This document shows positions 26,196-36,300 of a DNA stretch of 64,000 bases, piece by piece. A program made the translations under genes and the position numbers. Below the pieces are notes generated by a model. That model saw nothing but the letters and a program-made list of their open reading frames with translations. It made no database searches and was not told where the DNA came from. Within the stretch, counting starts at the first letter, position 1. Every line of letters begins with the position of its first letter. The stretch is from positions 27,332 through 91,331 of the forward strand of contig NZ_BIMC01000023.1 in NCBI RefSeq assembly GCF_004000885.1. The letters are read 5' to 3'. Source of the stretch: Paenibacillus glucanolyticus NBRC 15330. Lineage in GTDB: Bacteria; Bacillota; Bacilli; Paenibacillales; Paenibacillaceae.

Positions 26196-27449
26196 TCAAT
26201 ATCCTCGCGAATACTCTGGACTTTCTTTCAGTTGGACTATATCATGGCCCGTCGGATTCTGGAAGGCACGAAGCCCGAATGTCGGGGCGACGGCAAAAAT
26301 ATGATCAAATATATCGGCCTGAATCGATTCATACACTGCCCAGTTGATATCATTGGTGAAAGTGTAGATTTCCAGTGGCAGTCCATTATCTCCCGGCGCC
26401 AGCTGTCTGACAATCAGCGTCATATCCTTATGAATTTTCGGATGATTTCTTAGATATTGATGGATATATTCTCTGAACACACCTACATTCGTAAGCTGTC
26501 TGCCGTTCACTTTGCTATCCGTATTAATCTGATGCTCCATGTTATAAGCGTTAATTTCATTTAATCTGGTCGTGACATAATCGCTAAGGTAGTGAATCTT
26601 CTGAAATTCCTCAATCATGTCCTGAGTACAGAAGCATATGCTGCTCGTATCAATGTAGAAGCTGCGCTTAATCCTTCTGCCGCCGGATACCTGCATGCCT
26701 CTCCAATTCTTGAACGAGTCCGAGATGAGGGCATAGCTCGGAATCATCGTGATCGTTTTATCGAAATTCATCACCTTTACGGTGTTCAAGGTAATGTCGA
26801 TGACGTCACCGTCCGCATTATATTTGGGCATTTCAATCCAGTCGCCTACGCGTACCATATCATTCGATGATAGCTGAATGCCTGCTACCAGACCTAGTAT
26901 GGAATCCTTGAAGACCAGCATCAGAACAGCCGATAAGGCACCCAGCCCACTGAGAATGATCAACGGATTCTGACCGATCAGGTTCGAGATCACCACAATG
27001 CCGCCGATGATGAACAGAATGATGTTCGCCACCTGAATGTATCCCTTGATCGGTCTGATCTTGGAGATTTCAAACGAACGATAAATCGCGTCAAAGGCGT
27101 TGAGCAGCGCATTAAATACCATGATGGTTACGATAATCATATACGTCATGGCCGCTTTTTCAATCAGAACCTGGTACGAGGGAAAGATGGATGCCGAGAA
27201 ATAGATGATGATGGCCGGCACCAGATGCGACAGCTTGTGGAACACCTTTTTCTCCACAATGATGTTGTCCCATGTGTAGCGATTGCTGTTGACGATATGT
27301 ATAATCGTCTTCAGTACGATTTTTTTAGTTATGATATTTGCCAGAATTGAGATCAATGCGATAAATAAGACCATGATCATACTCGAAAGATACACAATGG
27401 TCTGTTCACTCATGCCATATCCGTCTAGTTGATTTTTGATAAAATCCAT
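26196..27449 (-). CDS. MscS-family mechanosensitive channel (YbdG/YnaI-like)
   Basis: A 417-residue protein with about five N-terminal membrane helices. The pore-lining TM3 is Gly/Ala-rich (GLGALSAVLMLVFKDSILGLVAGIQ), then comes the MscS beta domain (VRVGDWIEMPKYNADGDVIDI) and an alpha/beta C-terminal vestibule. The longer N-terminal part and insertions resemble the YbdG-type subgroup. It should open under membrane tension to release solutes on hypo-osmotic shock. A short decayed copy of its 3' end lies at 41039-41151, which points to a lost paralogue. Confidence 0.88.
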   Translation of the reverse strand: MDFIKNQLDGYGMSEQTIVYLSSMIMVLFIALISILANIITKKIVLKTIIHIVNSNRYTWDNIIVEKKVFHKLSHLVPAIIIYFSASIFPSYQVLIEKAAMTYMIIVTIMVFNALLNAFDAIYRSFEISKIRPIKGYIQVANIILFIIGGIVVISNLIGQNPLIILSGLGALSAVLMLVFKDSILGLVAGIQLSSNDMVRVGDWIEMPKYNADGDVIDITLNTVKVMNFDKTITMIPSYALISDSFKNWRGMQVSGGRRIKRSFYIDTSSICFCTQDMIEEFQKIHYLSDYVTTRLNEINAYNMEHQINTDSKVNGRQLTNVGVFREYIHQYLRNHPKIHKDMTLIVRQLAPGDNGLPLEIYTFTNDINWAVYESIQADIFDHIFAVAPTFGLRAFQNPTGHDIVQLKESPEYSRGY

Positions 27450-27701
27450 TGGTTCCTCCTACCGCTGTTTATATTAGCCTATTATTATAGAATAGATTCC
27501 AGCACGAAGCAAAAGAACAAAAATTCCCATCCGCGACCTCATGTGGGTAATGAACATACAGGTTCAATATCCAGCAGCGGAGATTCGCCATGCTTGCAGG
27601 GTGCGATTCCGATATAAGTTGGCTATAATGGAGGTACGCGCCTGCATCTCGCAAGAACGAGGTACACGGCCAATTGATTTATACAAAAAGGCAGGATAAA
27701 T

Positions 27702-29384
27702 ATGAGTATACATGTCCATATGATTGCTCCATATGAAGCGATGATTCCCGTAATACAAGAGTGTATTCCCCATTTTCCCGAACTAGACATTCAGTATGCG
27801 GTCGGCGATTTGATGAAAGGGGCTGAGCTGGCAGCCCATGCTGAGAAAAACGGAGCCGAAGTCATTATCAGCCGCGGCGGAACGGCGCAGCGCATCAAGG
27901 ACGCCGTCACGATTCCCGTCATTGACATCCACCTGTCGGGATACGACATGATCCGTTCTCTCACGCTGGCGAGTCAGTTTAACGGAAAAACAGCCATCGT
28001 GGGCTTTTCCAATATTACTTCCGGCGCACAATCGATTATTGAGCTGATGGATTTGCCATTAAAGGTATACACCATCCATAGCTCCGAAGACGTTGCCAGA
28101 TTACTGCTGGAGCTGAAGTCTGACGGCTACCGCCAGATTGTCGGCGATGTCATCACCGTGAATACAGCCCAGGCATACGGCTTAAAGGGCTTGTTAATCC
28201 ATTCAGGCAAAGAATCGATCATAAGAGCTCTGGAGGATGCCCAGCTTATCTATCGCTATCTCAGCAAAAGCAACGTCGTTTCCATGATACTGAACGATCT
28301 CGTTACACTGGAGCATCCCAATCTCGTTATTCTGAACGATCGGAATGAGGTCATATTTGAGCGATTGACGGATTTTGACCACAGCCCTTTGACGGACCAT
28401 CATATTTTTCTGACTAATACCAGCCTGGAATTCCACAAATCCAAAATTCAGAATATGTTCATGGTCGATGATTTCCAGTTGGCGGTCACAGCTTATGAAA
28501 CAACCTTGAATCATATAAGTTATAAAGTATACACGCTGGAAAAAGAACAGCCTTATGCGTTTGCGCAGACAGGCGTAAAGGCATATCAAGAAGCACTAGC
28601 CGAACCTGTTGTCGCGGAATCCCCCGCTATGCGCAGGGCATTGGACCATATCCAAGCGCTCTATCAGCACCATGAGCCCATTCATCTGCTTGGGGAGAAG
28701 GATACGGGGAAGTCCTTCCTTGTTCAATATTTTCATCAGTTGTACTCGGACGGCGGCTTGCTGCTTCAGATCGATATGGCCCAAATCTCCCCGGATCAGT
28801 TAGAGAAAATTCCGTTGTCCAACGTTCGCAATGTGGAATTCATCCATATCGAACAAAGCGTACCTGATCCTCGTTTTGCTGCATTCGTTCAGTCCTGCCT
28901 TCCTAGGCAGATCGGCGTATTCATGCTCAGTGAACAGCAGCTTGACCAAGTCGGAACCGGACATATACAGCTCAATACAGTCATCATGCCGTCCCTGTCT
29001 GACCGATTGGATGACCTCCCTTCGCTCATTCAGCATTTTCTAAGCAGATACCATCAAAAATACGGAACCAATGCAGTAAAAATAAAGGATGACGCATTGC
29101 AGCTGATACGGCAGTCCGCTTCGTTTATGACAATCGGCCAATTAAAACAGCTCATCAAGCAAGCGGCCCTGAACGAGACGGATTACGTGATTTCAGCCGA
29201 AACCTTATCTCGCTTGCTGGATGGGCATTCTGCCTCAAACCCTATCCAGCTCGAAGGAACCCTAAAAGAGATCGAGAAAGAAATCATTCAACATGTACTC
29301 CGTGAGGAAAATAATAATCAATCAAGGGCGGCAGAACGATTAGGGATTAATCGGGCCACGCTTTGGCGCAAACTTAAAGAATGA
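27702..29384 (+). CDS. PrpR-type regulator with degenerate AAA domain and Fis-like HTH
   Basis: A 560-residue protein. Residues 1-190 form a PrpR N-terminal sensor domain (GGTAQRIKDAVTIPVIDIHLSGYD). A PAS-like region follows (about 200-270), then an AAA-like domain (about 310-490) with a Walker A variant (GEKDTGKS) but no GAFTGA loop and no clear Walker B. The end is a Fis-type helix-turn-helix (NQSRAAERLGINRATLWRKL). Loss of GAFTGA means it should not contact sigma-54, and no -24/-12 promoter is visible ahead of the permease gene it precedes. It most likely regulates the downstream threonate/erythronate genes from tandem sites at 29412-29472. Confidence 0.78.
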   Translation: MSIHVHMIAPYEAMIPVIQECIPHFPELDIQYAVGDLMKGAELAAHAEKNGAEVIISRGGTAQRIKDAVTIPVIDIHLSGYDMIRSLTLASQFNGKTAIVGFSNITSGAQSIIELMDLPLKVYTIHSSEDVARLLLELKSDGYRQIVGDVITVNTAQAYGLKGLLIHSGKESIIRALEDAQLIYRYLSKSNVVSMILNDLVTLEHPNLVILNDRNEVIFERLTDFDHSPLTDHHIFLTNTSLEFHKSKIQNMFMVDDFQLAVTAYETTLNHISYKVYTLEKEQPYAFAQTGVKAYQEALAEPVVAESPAMRRALDHIQALYQHHEPIHLLGEKDTGKSFLVQYFHQLYSDGGLLLQIDMAQISPDQLEKIPLSNVRNVEFIHIEQSVPDPRFAAFVQSCLPRQIGVFMLSEQQLDQVGTGHIQLNTVIMPSLSDRLDDLPSLIQHFLSRYHQKYGTNAVKIKDDALQLIRQSASFMTIGQLKQLIKQAALNETDYVISAETLSRLLDGHSASNPIQLEGTLKEIEKEIIQHVLREENNNQSRAAERLGINRATLWRKLKE

Positions 29385-29406
29385 ATTTAAGTTCGCGTCT
29401 TTTTTT
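29366..29406 (+). terminator. Terminator overlapping the regulator's 3' end
   Basis: Stem GCGCAAACTTAAA / TTTAAGTTCGCG followed by TCTTTTTTT. The stop codon lies in the loop region. Confidence 0.7.
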
Positions 29407-29411
29407 CGTTA

Positions 29412-29472
29412 TATATGTTGCAATTTTAAACAGTTAAATAAAATTTTATTATTTACATAAATTATATGTTGC
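29412..29472 (+). promoter_or_regulatory. Tandem TATATGTTGC sites, probable operator of the PrpR-like regulator
   Basis: The decamer TATATGTTGC occurs at 29412-29421 and 29463-29472, 51 bases apart (about five helical turns), in the same orientation. The second is part of a dyad, TTGCT-AAAAT-AAGCAA. Both lie between the regulator and the permease promoter. Confidence 0.55.
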
Positions 29473-29494
29473 TAAAATAAGCAATATAGACTAG

Positions 29495-29517
29495 TATAAT
29501 GACTGCAAGCGCTTCAA
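29495..29517 (+). promoter_or_regulatory. Permease promoter -10 and overlapping cre box
   Basis: TATAAT at 29495-29500 has no good -35 at 17 bases, which suggests activator dependence. TGCAAGCGCTTCAA (29504-29517), one mismatch from the cre consensus, follows at once, so CcpA should repress by blocking early transcription. Confidence 0.6.
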
Positions 29518-29546
29518 TAAAACGATTACATTAAGGAGCTAATACT

Positions 29547-30530
29547 ATGAAAATCAAAGCGACATTAGATCGTATCCCTGGCGGTATGATGGTTGTTCCC
29601 CTCCTCGTCGGAGCGTGCATCAATACATTCGCACCTAATGCTTTGCGCATCGGCGGTTTCACGGAGGCTTTGTTCGTGAACAGCTCGAGTACACTCATTG
29701 CCCTGTTCCTGCTGATTGCCGGAACGCAAATCACGTTTAAAACGGCAGGGTCCTCTGTTGGTAAGGGTGTCACACTGCTGGTGTTTAAATGGGCTATCGG
29801 TGCACTATTAGGATTGATCGCCATTATGTTTGCCGATTCCAATGGATTATTCCTGGGTCTTGCCCCTCTTGCCATTATCGCCGCGATGACAAATTCCAAC
29901 GGCGGACTGTATATAGCGCTAGCCGGACAATATGGAAAAGAGGATGACAAGGCTGCTTATCCTTTCCTTGCTTTAAGCGACGGACCGTTCTTGACGATGG
30001 TGGCCCTCTCGATCTTCGGCGCTATGGGTTTTGCCAACGGCATGTTCTCGCCGATGTCTTTTGTTGCGGTACTGCTTCCCCTGCTCGTCGGTGTCGTGAT
30101 CGGGAACCTGGACCGCGATATGGCCGATTGGCTGCATAAAGGCAGTGACAAGCTGGTTCCTTTCTTCGCTTTCTCGCTGGGTATGGGCATCAATTTCTCG
30201 TCCATCATTCAGGGTGGACTGAGCGGCATCCTGCTTGGGGTGATGACCGTATTGATCACGGGCGGCATTGGATTCCTTCTCTTCAGAGCCATCGGCTGGA
30301 ACCCGATTGTCGGTGCTTCGGAAGGCTCCACAGCCGGTAACGCAGTTGGAACGCCGGCTGCAATTTTGGCTGCCAACGCCTCATTCGCTCCCATCGCTGA
30401 ACTTGCAACTGTACAAATCGCCGCGAGTGTCGTGACCACGGCCATCCTGCTGCCGATCTTTATCGGCTTCCTGTCCAAGAGATTGGAGAAATCAGGCGGT
30501 GTAGCCAAATACAATAATCCAACATCATAG
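29547..30530 (+). CDS. kdgT: KdgT-family sugar-acid permease
   Basis: This 327-residue integral membrane protein of the 2-keto-3-deoxygluconate permease family has about ten hydrophobic segments. Family hallmarks are the start IPGGMMVVPLLVGA, the repeated AMTNSNGGLY and the region EGSTAGNAVGTPAA. Its next neighbours are a four-carbon acid sugar kinase and a PdxA2-type dehydrogenase, so the substrate here is more likely D-threonate or D-erythronate than KDG. AAGGAG precedes the ATG. It is the first gene of a three-gene operon under a cre box and probable activator sites. Confidence 0.87.
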   Translation: MKIKATLDRIPGGMMVVPLLVGACINTFAPNALRIGGFTEALFVNSSSTLIALFLLIAGTQITFKTAGSSVGKGVTLLVFKWAIGALLGLIAIMFADSNGLFLGLAPLAIIAAMTNSNGGLYIALAGQYGKEDDKAAYPFLALSDGPFLTMVALSIFGAMGFANGMFSPMSFVAVLLPLLVGVVIGNLDRDMADWLHKGSDKLVPFFAFSLGMGINFSSIIQGGLSGILLGVMTVLITGGIGFLLFRAIGWNPIVGASEGSTAGNAVGTPAAILAANASFAPIAELATVQIAASVVTTAILLPIFIGFLSKRLEKSGGVAKYNNPTS

Positions 30531-30553
30531 AGGTTTTTTTAAGAACCCCTCTA
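30527..30553 (+). other. Intercistronic hairpin after the permease gene
   Basis: ATAGAGG pairs with CCTCTAT around a T-rich loop, immediately after the permease stop. It may stabilise or partly terminate the mRNA. Confidence 0.4.
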
Positions 30554-30583
30554 TCCATCAGCTTTTTAAGAGGAGGTAGCAGC

Positions 30584-31879
30584 ATGAAATTAGCTATTAT
30601 CGCAGATGATTTGACAGGTGCCAATGACAGCGGGGTCCAACTCGCCCGTCATGGCTTGAAAACAAGTGTGTTATTCGATATGGACGAAGATAATATTCAT
30701 CACTATGATGCTGTTGTCTTCGATACGGACAGTCGTTCCATTACATCAGAGGAGGCATATCGGCGAGTAAGCCGAGCCGCCCAATTTTTAACAGATGCCG
30801 GGTTTGACACGATTTTCAAAAAAATGGACTCCACCATGCGCGGCAATATCGGGATCGAGATCGATGCCCTGTACGACATAGTGAAGCCTGACTTCATGAT
30901 GATCGTCCCGGGTTATCCCAAAAACAATCGCACCATTCTAGACGGCACTCATTATCTGAATGGCGTGCCGCTGGCAGAGACGGAGATTGCCAACGATCCC
31001 AAGACACCGGTCACCCATTCCTATCTGCCGGACCTGCTTCAATTGCAGACCAAACATGCCGTCGGCGTGATTTCAGTCCGCGATCTGAACGCTGGCAGGG
31101 ACCATATTAAGAATAAGTTAAAGGAATGGATAGAACAGGATATCCCGTATGTGCTGGTGGACTCCACGGAAGAAGCGCATTTAGAGCAGATCCTGCGAAT
31201 AACCAAACAACTAGACTATGACTTCGCATGGGCTGGATCTGCAGGCATTGCCAACTATCTTCCTTCTCATTACGATATTTCGAGCCGTCCTGTCGAGCTC
31301 ACCATCAAGCAAAATCAGGGGCCAATCCTTACCGTCGTGGGCAGCGTGAACAAGAATTCCCGCGCACAGCTTAAACTGCTGCTTGAACAAACCGATGTTT
31401 ATCCGGTACCATTCAGCTCCTACAAGGCTGTATCCGCGCAAGCAGAGCGCGATGAGGAAATCCAGCGCGTGTATGAAGAAGTGAAGACCCAGGCACTGCA
31501 AGGCAAGGACATCGTCATCTACTCAACCGCAGAGCAGTCTGATGTTGACCAAGCACGAGCAGTTGGTGAGACTAGAGGACTTAATCACACCGAGGTCAGC
31601 AATGAGATTGTGCGCGCCATTGGTGAAATCTGCGCCAAGCTGCTGGAGAACGGGTATTTCCATGGTGTATCCATGACTGGCGGAGATACCGCCAAGCAGA
31701 TCTGCATGAAATGGAAGATTAGCGGCTTTGAATTGTTGGACGAGCTTGAGATTGGCGTGCCGATCTCGAAATTTTTAAGCGTTGACGACCTGTATGTCAT
31801 CACCAAGGCAGGCGGATTCGGCAAACCGGACGTATTTATCCACGCGATTCATAAGTTAAAAGGAGGTCATACCGCATGA
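30584..31879 (+). CDS. dtnK: Four-carbon acid sugar kinase (DtnK-like, DUF1537 family)
   Basis: A 431-residue kinase with the N-terminal substrate-binding domain (IIADDLTGANDSG, KKMDSTMRGNIG) and the C-terminal nucleotide-binding domain (SMTGGDTAKQICMKW, KAGGFG) that define the DUF1537 family. Members phosphorylate D-threonate or D-erythronate at the 4-position. AGAGGAGG lies upstream of the ATG, and its stop overlaps the next start (ATGA). The permease and PdxA2-like gene beside it complete a route to dihydroxyacetone phosphate. The exact C4 acid isomer cannot be read from sequence. Confidence 0.85.
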   Translation: MKLAIIADDLTGANDSGVQLARHGLKTSVLFDMDEDNIHHYDAVVFDTDSRSITSEEAYRRVSRAAQFLTDAGFDTIFKKMDSTMRGNIGIEIDALYDIVKPDFMMIVPGYPKNNRTILDGTHYLNGVPLAETEIANDPKTPVTHSYLPDLLQLQTKHAVGVISVRDLNAGRDHIKNKLKEWIEQDIPYVLVDSTEEAHLEQILRITKQLDYDFAWAGSAGIANYLPSHYDISSRPVELTIKQNQGPILTVVGSVNKNSRAQLKLLLEQTDVYPVPFSSYKAVSAQAERDEEIQRVYEEVKTQALQGKDIVIYSTAEQSDVDQARAVGETRGLNHTEVSNEIVRAIGEICAKLLENGYFHGVSMTGGDTAKQICMKWKISGFELLDELEIGVPISKFLSVDDLYVITKAGGFGKPDVFIHAIHKLKGGHTA

Positions 31880-32877
31880 AACCGACCGTTGGAATTACGA
31901 TGGGCGATGCCGCAGGCATCGGACCCGAGATTATTATGAAGGCACTCTCCCATCAGGAGATGTACGATAACTGCAATCCACTTGTTATTGGAGATGCAAA
32001 AATTTTAGAGCGGGTACTGCCCATTATCGGTTCAGACTTACAGGTACGCGCCATTCAGGATCCATCCGAGGCCAAATATGAATTTGGCACCGTGGATGTT
32101 ATCGATCTGGATCTCGTTCCGGCCGACCTTAAATTCGGCGAAGTATCCGCTATTGCGGGAGATGCAGCCTTTCAATTCCTGGCCAGAGCGATCGAGCTGG
32201 CGAAACAGCACAAGATCCACTCCATCTGCACAGCTCCACTAAACAAGGAAGCTTTACATCAAGGCGGGCATCTGTATCCCGGTCACACCGAGATCCTGGC
32301 GGACCTCACCGATACAACAGATTTCTCGATGATGCTGACAACGCCGAACTTGCGGGTGATTCACCTGACTACACATATGGGGTTGATCGAAGCCATTCAG
32401 AGCATCACCCCGGAAAGAACGTATACCGTCGTCAAGCTGGCTCACGATACTCTGAAAAAAGCCGGTTTCGACAATCCAAGAGTGGCCGTCTGCGGAATCA
32501 ACCCGCATGCGGGCGAGAACGGACTCTTCGGCAACGGAGAAGAAGAGAAACAACTGCAGCCGGGCATCGAGCGCGCCCAGCAGGAAGGCATTAACGTTGT
32601 GGGCCCCCTGCCTGCGGACACCTTATTCTTCAGAGCAGGCAGAGGCGATTTCGATATCGTGGTTGCTTGCTACCATGACCAGGGACATGCCCCCATCAAG
32701 GTCATGGGCATCGAAGAAGGCGTGAACATCACGGTCGGACTGAAGGGCGGCATCATCCGCACCTCGGTCGACCATGGCACCGCCTTCGATATTGCCGGGA
32801 AGAACATCGCCGACGACAAGAGCATGCTCGCCGCGATTCGCTCGGCCATTGAGCTGGCTCCGAAGGATTGGATTTAG
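31876..32877 (+). CDS. pdxA2: PdxA2-type 4-phospho-D-threonate/erythronate dehydrogenase
   Basis: A 333-residue member of the PdxA family (TMGDAAGIGPEIIMKAL, GHTEILADL, ACYHDQGHAPIKVMG, TSVDHGTAFDIAG) with the conserved metal-binding His residues. PdxA2 paralogues, unlike true PdxA, oxidise and decarboxylate 4-phospho-D-threonate or the erythronate equivalent to DHAP and CO2 using NAD. Coupling to the kinase gene by an ATGA overlap strongly favours this catabolic role over vitamin B6 synthesis. A strong terminator closes the operon. Confidence 0.87.
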   Translation: MKPTVGITMGDAAGIGPEIIMKALSHQEMYDNCNPLVIGDAKILERVLPIIGSDLQVRAIQDPSEAKYEFGTVDVIDLDLVPADLKFGEVSAIAGDAAFQFLARAIELAKQHKIHSICTAPLNKEALHQGGHLYPGHTEILADLTDTTDFSMMLTTPNLRVIHLTTHMGLIEAIQSITPERTYTVVKLAHDTLKKAGFDNPRVAVCGINPHAGENGLFGNGEEEKQLQPGIERAQQEGINVVGPLPADTLFFRAGRGDFDIVVACYHDQGHAPIKVMGIEEGVNITVGLKGGIIRTSVDHGTAFDIAGKNIADDKSMLAAIRSAIELAPKDWI

Positions 32878-32910
32878 TCGAGTGACGATTTGAAGATGTC
32901 ACATGTGGAA

Positions 32911-32937
32911 GACCCGGCAGAGGCCGGGTCTTTTTTT
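32911..32937 (+). terminator. Terminator of the threonate/erythronate operon
   Basis: Stem GACCCGGC-AGAG-GCCGGGTC followed by seven T. Confidence 0.88.
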
Positions 32938-33065
32938 GCTGCACACAATAACGGTATCTGCGGCTTGCCCTCAATTCAGGTCAATGCGGTAACCACGAAT
33001 AACCGAATACCAGCCAGCACATACTAAACATCACAATCGATTCCAGTACAAGGAGGACCTTTCCA

Positions 33066-33242
33066 TTGAGCGACCATCAACCGGACAAGAACCTGATCAA
33101 CACGGTGAAAGACCTCGAAGCGACACCCGTGAACAGCCTGGAGGCCCAGCAGCAGCAGCAGGCCCGCAATGATCGCCGGAAGCAAGCCCAGCATGACAGC
33201 AACGGCAAATACAAGGAGAATGAATCCAAGAACTATCATTAA
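33066..33242 (+). CDS. 58-residue hydrophilic protein, TTG start
   Basis: AAGGAGG sits 8 bases before TTG and opens a 58-codon frame ending in TAA. The product is very polar: an acidic N-terminal half (DLEATPVNSLE), then QQQQQ, then a Lys/Arg/Asn/His-rich tail. It has no hydrophobic stretch and is probably intrinsically disordered. An AT-rich region ahead and a terminator at 33301 support an independent unit. I do not recognise the family; a spore- or stress-related small protein is conceivable but unsupported. Confidence 0.6.
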   Translation: MSDHQPDKNLINTVKDLEATPVNSLEAQQQQQARNDRRKQAQHDSNGKYKENESKNYH

Positions 33243-33300
33243 CCGCGTTGTGACCATATGGGCTTCTATACATGCCAATCCCCCCCTCATATTACACGTC

Positions 33301-33332
33301 AAAAAAGCGACCCGTTAGGGTCGCTTTTTTAT
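33301..33332. terminator. Bidirectional terminator
   Basis: AAAAAAGCGACCC-GTTA-GGGTCGCTTTTTT, a perfect stem between the plus-strand small gene and the convergent surface-protein gene. Confidence 0.85.
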
Positions 33333-33392
33333 TTGGCTTAAACGCTTATTCTTTTGTAGTTACATGCTCATACAAATCGCCGCCACTGCTTT

Positions 33393-36300
33393 CTATTCCT
33401 TCCAATTTTCAATTCCGGTTTCGAGCTGCTCGAACGAATGCGGAATCGAAGCTTCCATGATGTCGGAATAGTAGTCATGTCCTTCCGGAACATCGGTCCA
33501 TTTCGGTTCAACCTTGATATCCCAAGGCTTACGATCCAGCAGCTGGTTAAGGATCCGAATGACCTCTACCCTTGTGATGGATTGGTTCGGATTGAAGGAC
33601 TTCTCCGTGAAATCGAACAGCAGTCCCTGTTCCTGGGCCGTTGCGATGGCTTTTTCAGCCCAGTGTCCCGTTACGTCCGTATATGTGCTTTCCTGTACGG
33701 CATCCCATTGGTACACATTCATAAGGATCTGCGCAAATTCCGCCCGCGTGATCTGTTTCTTCGGTTTGAACGTGTTGTCGCTAAAACCGACCATCCATTT
33801 ATTATGAGTTGCCGTCGTGATGGCGTTCATTGCCCAATGTTTTGCAGTTACATCCGAATAGGATACTTTGTTAGCTCCCGCTTCAGCTGTATACAAACGG
33901 GACAGGATCGCAGCCATCTCCGAACGGATAATTCCGCGGTCCGCTTGGAACGTGCCGTCTGGATATCCGACCATGTAAGCACGATGATCGCCTGAAGCCT
34001 TCACTTTCGGCTGTGCAGAGAAACTGAATTTCACGATGGTATCACCGACGTGGATGACTCCGTCCTTAATGTAGCTGTCATTCCCGAAGCGCTCTTCACG
34101 CTTGTCATTACGGCTGTCAAACACGATGTAACCATTCTTCTCGCCTAGGAAATAGTAATCGCCATCTGCGTAAACCATCCAGCCGTATTGGCCGCTGTCA
34201 GAGCTGCTCTGCGGGTTGTGGTTTTTGTTCGGCGAAAAATCCGGAAGCTCCGGCAGTTGAACAACCGTTCCCGGCACTCTGCCTTTGGAACGATTCAGCT
34301 CCGTATCTGCCCAATACAACTGCATATTCACTCCTGCAACCGGCTGACTTGTCACCTTATCGAGAATCGTGCCATATGGATCGACCAGATCAACCGATAG
34401 CTTTGCATTACCATTGCTGTCAACGCTTAACTTGCCGGCAGGGCCCGCCAGCTTCTCTCCGTTAGGTGCGATTACATTCAGCGACAATGTATACTCGCCG
34501 GCAGCAACTTTCGGAAGCGTAAAGCTGCCGTCCTGGTTCATTACGATACTCGGCAGATTCAGCTCTTGCCCGGTTGCCGACTTTATTTTCCCGGATACTT
34601 TTAAGTTGTCGCCGACAAGCTTCGTAATTTTCTCCTGAACGACTTTGCCCCCGTTCGCTTGGTCGGAAACAACCACTTCCGCTTTCATTGTGGATGCAGG
34701 TTGTTGTTGTACAACGCCCGTGTTCCCTGCAGGTGGAGTTTCTTCCAGTACCGCAGGCGCGTGAGGTTTGACGCTGACCACATTGGACACGCCTGCATGT
34801 GGACCCGATTGGACGATTAATCGGAAATAGTAAGTTTCACGGCTGGATAAACCGGCTATGGTTGCACTTGTGGAGCCGCTATCCAGCGTCTCTAATGGGC
34901 TAACCGGTGTGAAGGTAGTACCGTCTGTAGATCGTTCAATTACAATGCTTGATGCCCCCGTTAGAGCAGGGAAATTCAATGTCACTTGTCCGATGCCTGC
35001 AACGGCCGACAACGTGGTGATCGGTTCCGAAGGCAACGCTTCGACCACATTGGATACGCCTGCATACGGACCTGATCCGACGTTCAATCGGAAATAATAG
35101 ATTTCGCCGTTCGTTAATCCGGTCAAGGTTGCACTCGTTGAAGCCGCATCCAGCGGCTCTGATGGGCTAACCGGTGTAAAGGTAGTTCCATCGGTAGATT
35201 GTTCAACAACAATGCTTGATGCCCCTGTTAGAGCAGGGAAATTCAACGTCACCTGCCCGCTGCCTGCAACGGCCGACAACGTGGTTAACGATTTCGAAGG
35301 CGAAGCCTGGACCACATTGGATATGCCGTCATATAGCCCCGATTCAACGTTTAGCCGGAAATGGTAGGTTTCACCGTTCGTTAACCCGGTTACTGTTGCG
35401 CTTGTAGAAGTCGCATCCAACGTCTCCAAAGGGCTAACCGGCGTAAAGGTGGTTCCATCAATAGATTGTTCAACAACGATGTTCGATGCCCCCGTTAGAG
35501 CAGGGAATTTCAATGTCACTTCCCCATTGCCAGAAGCGGCGGTCAACGTGCCTAAAGGAGCCGGATCAGCCGCATTCACATACACGGTGAATGTCTTCTC
35601 GCTTGTAAGCCCGTCCTTGGTGATGGTTGCCGTCAAGGTCACGTAAGTTCCCGACTGGGTGATAACCGGTCTGGTTACGGTTCCGTCGGGCGCGATGATC
35701 GACGGCTGGTCAGAGGACCAGACGGTAGTTACGTCATCGTCCTGCTGCAGGGTAAGATTGTTTTTTACCGAGTTTTTGGTGTCGCCGGGCTGAAACCGGA
35801 TATCGGTATTGCTCTCTGCCTCTTCGATGTCCAGAATAGCCGCTTTATAATCTGTAATCAGTTGATCTGCGATACGATCGGCAATCTCTTGAATGATATC
35901 GGCGCTGGATTTGTCGGAATGGATATGTAGTCCGCCGCCTGTAATGCCGTCGATAAACGTTTGGTCGATGTCCGCATACGTGGCGCTGGTTACACCAACA
36001 TATTGTGCACCGGTGTTATTGAACGAGTTTGTCAGATTGGATTGATTCGAGCCCCCGTCCAAATCCCCGCGAGGGTCATCGTTAATGTTCACGACATAGC
36101 GCAGTGGCGACGTTCCCCAAAGGATATTATCCGCAGCCACATCCAGTGTCTTGCTCGACGTTGAATACAACTTCATATTATCAAATGAAAAAATCGAGAT
36201 GATCTCGCAGCCATGGCCGATATGGCTAACAATGGGCCCAAATTCATTCCCGTAAACATCCGGAAGGGTTAAATTCCGAATGATCTGGTCGCCATTATCC

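Noticed and set aside
31876..32877. Vitamin B6 biosynthetic PdxA
   Set aside because: Translational coupling to a DUF1537 kinase and a sugar-acid permease indicates the PdxA2 catabolic paralogue.
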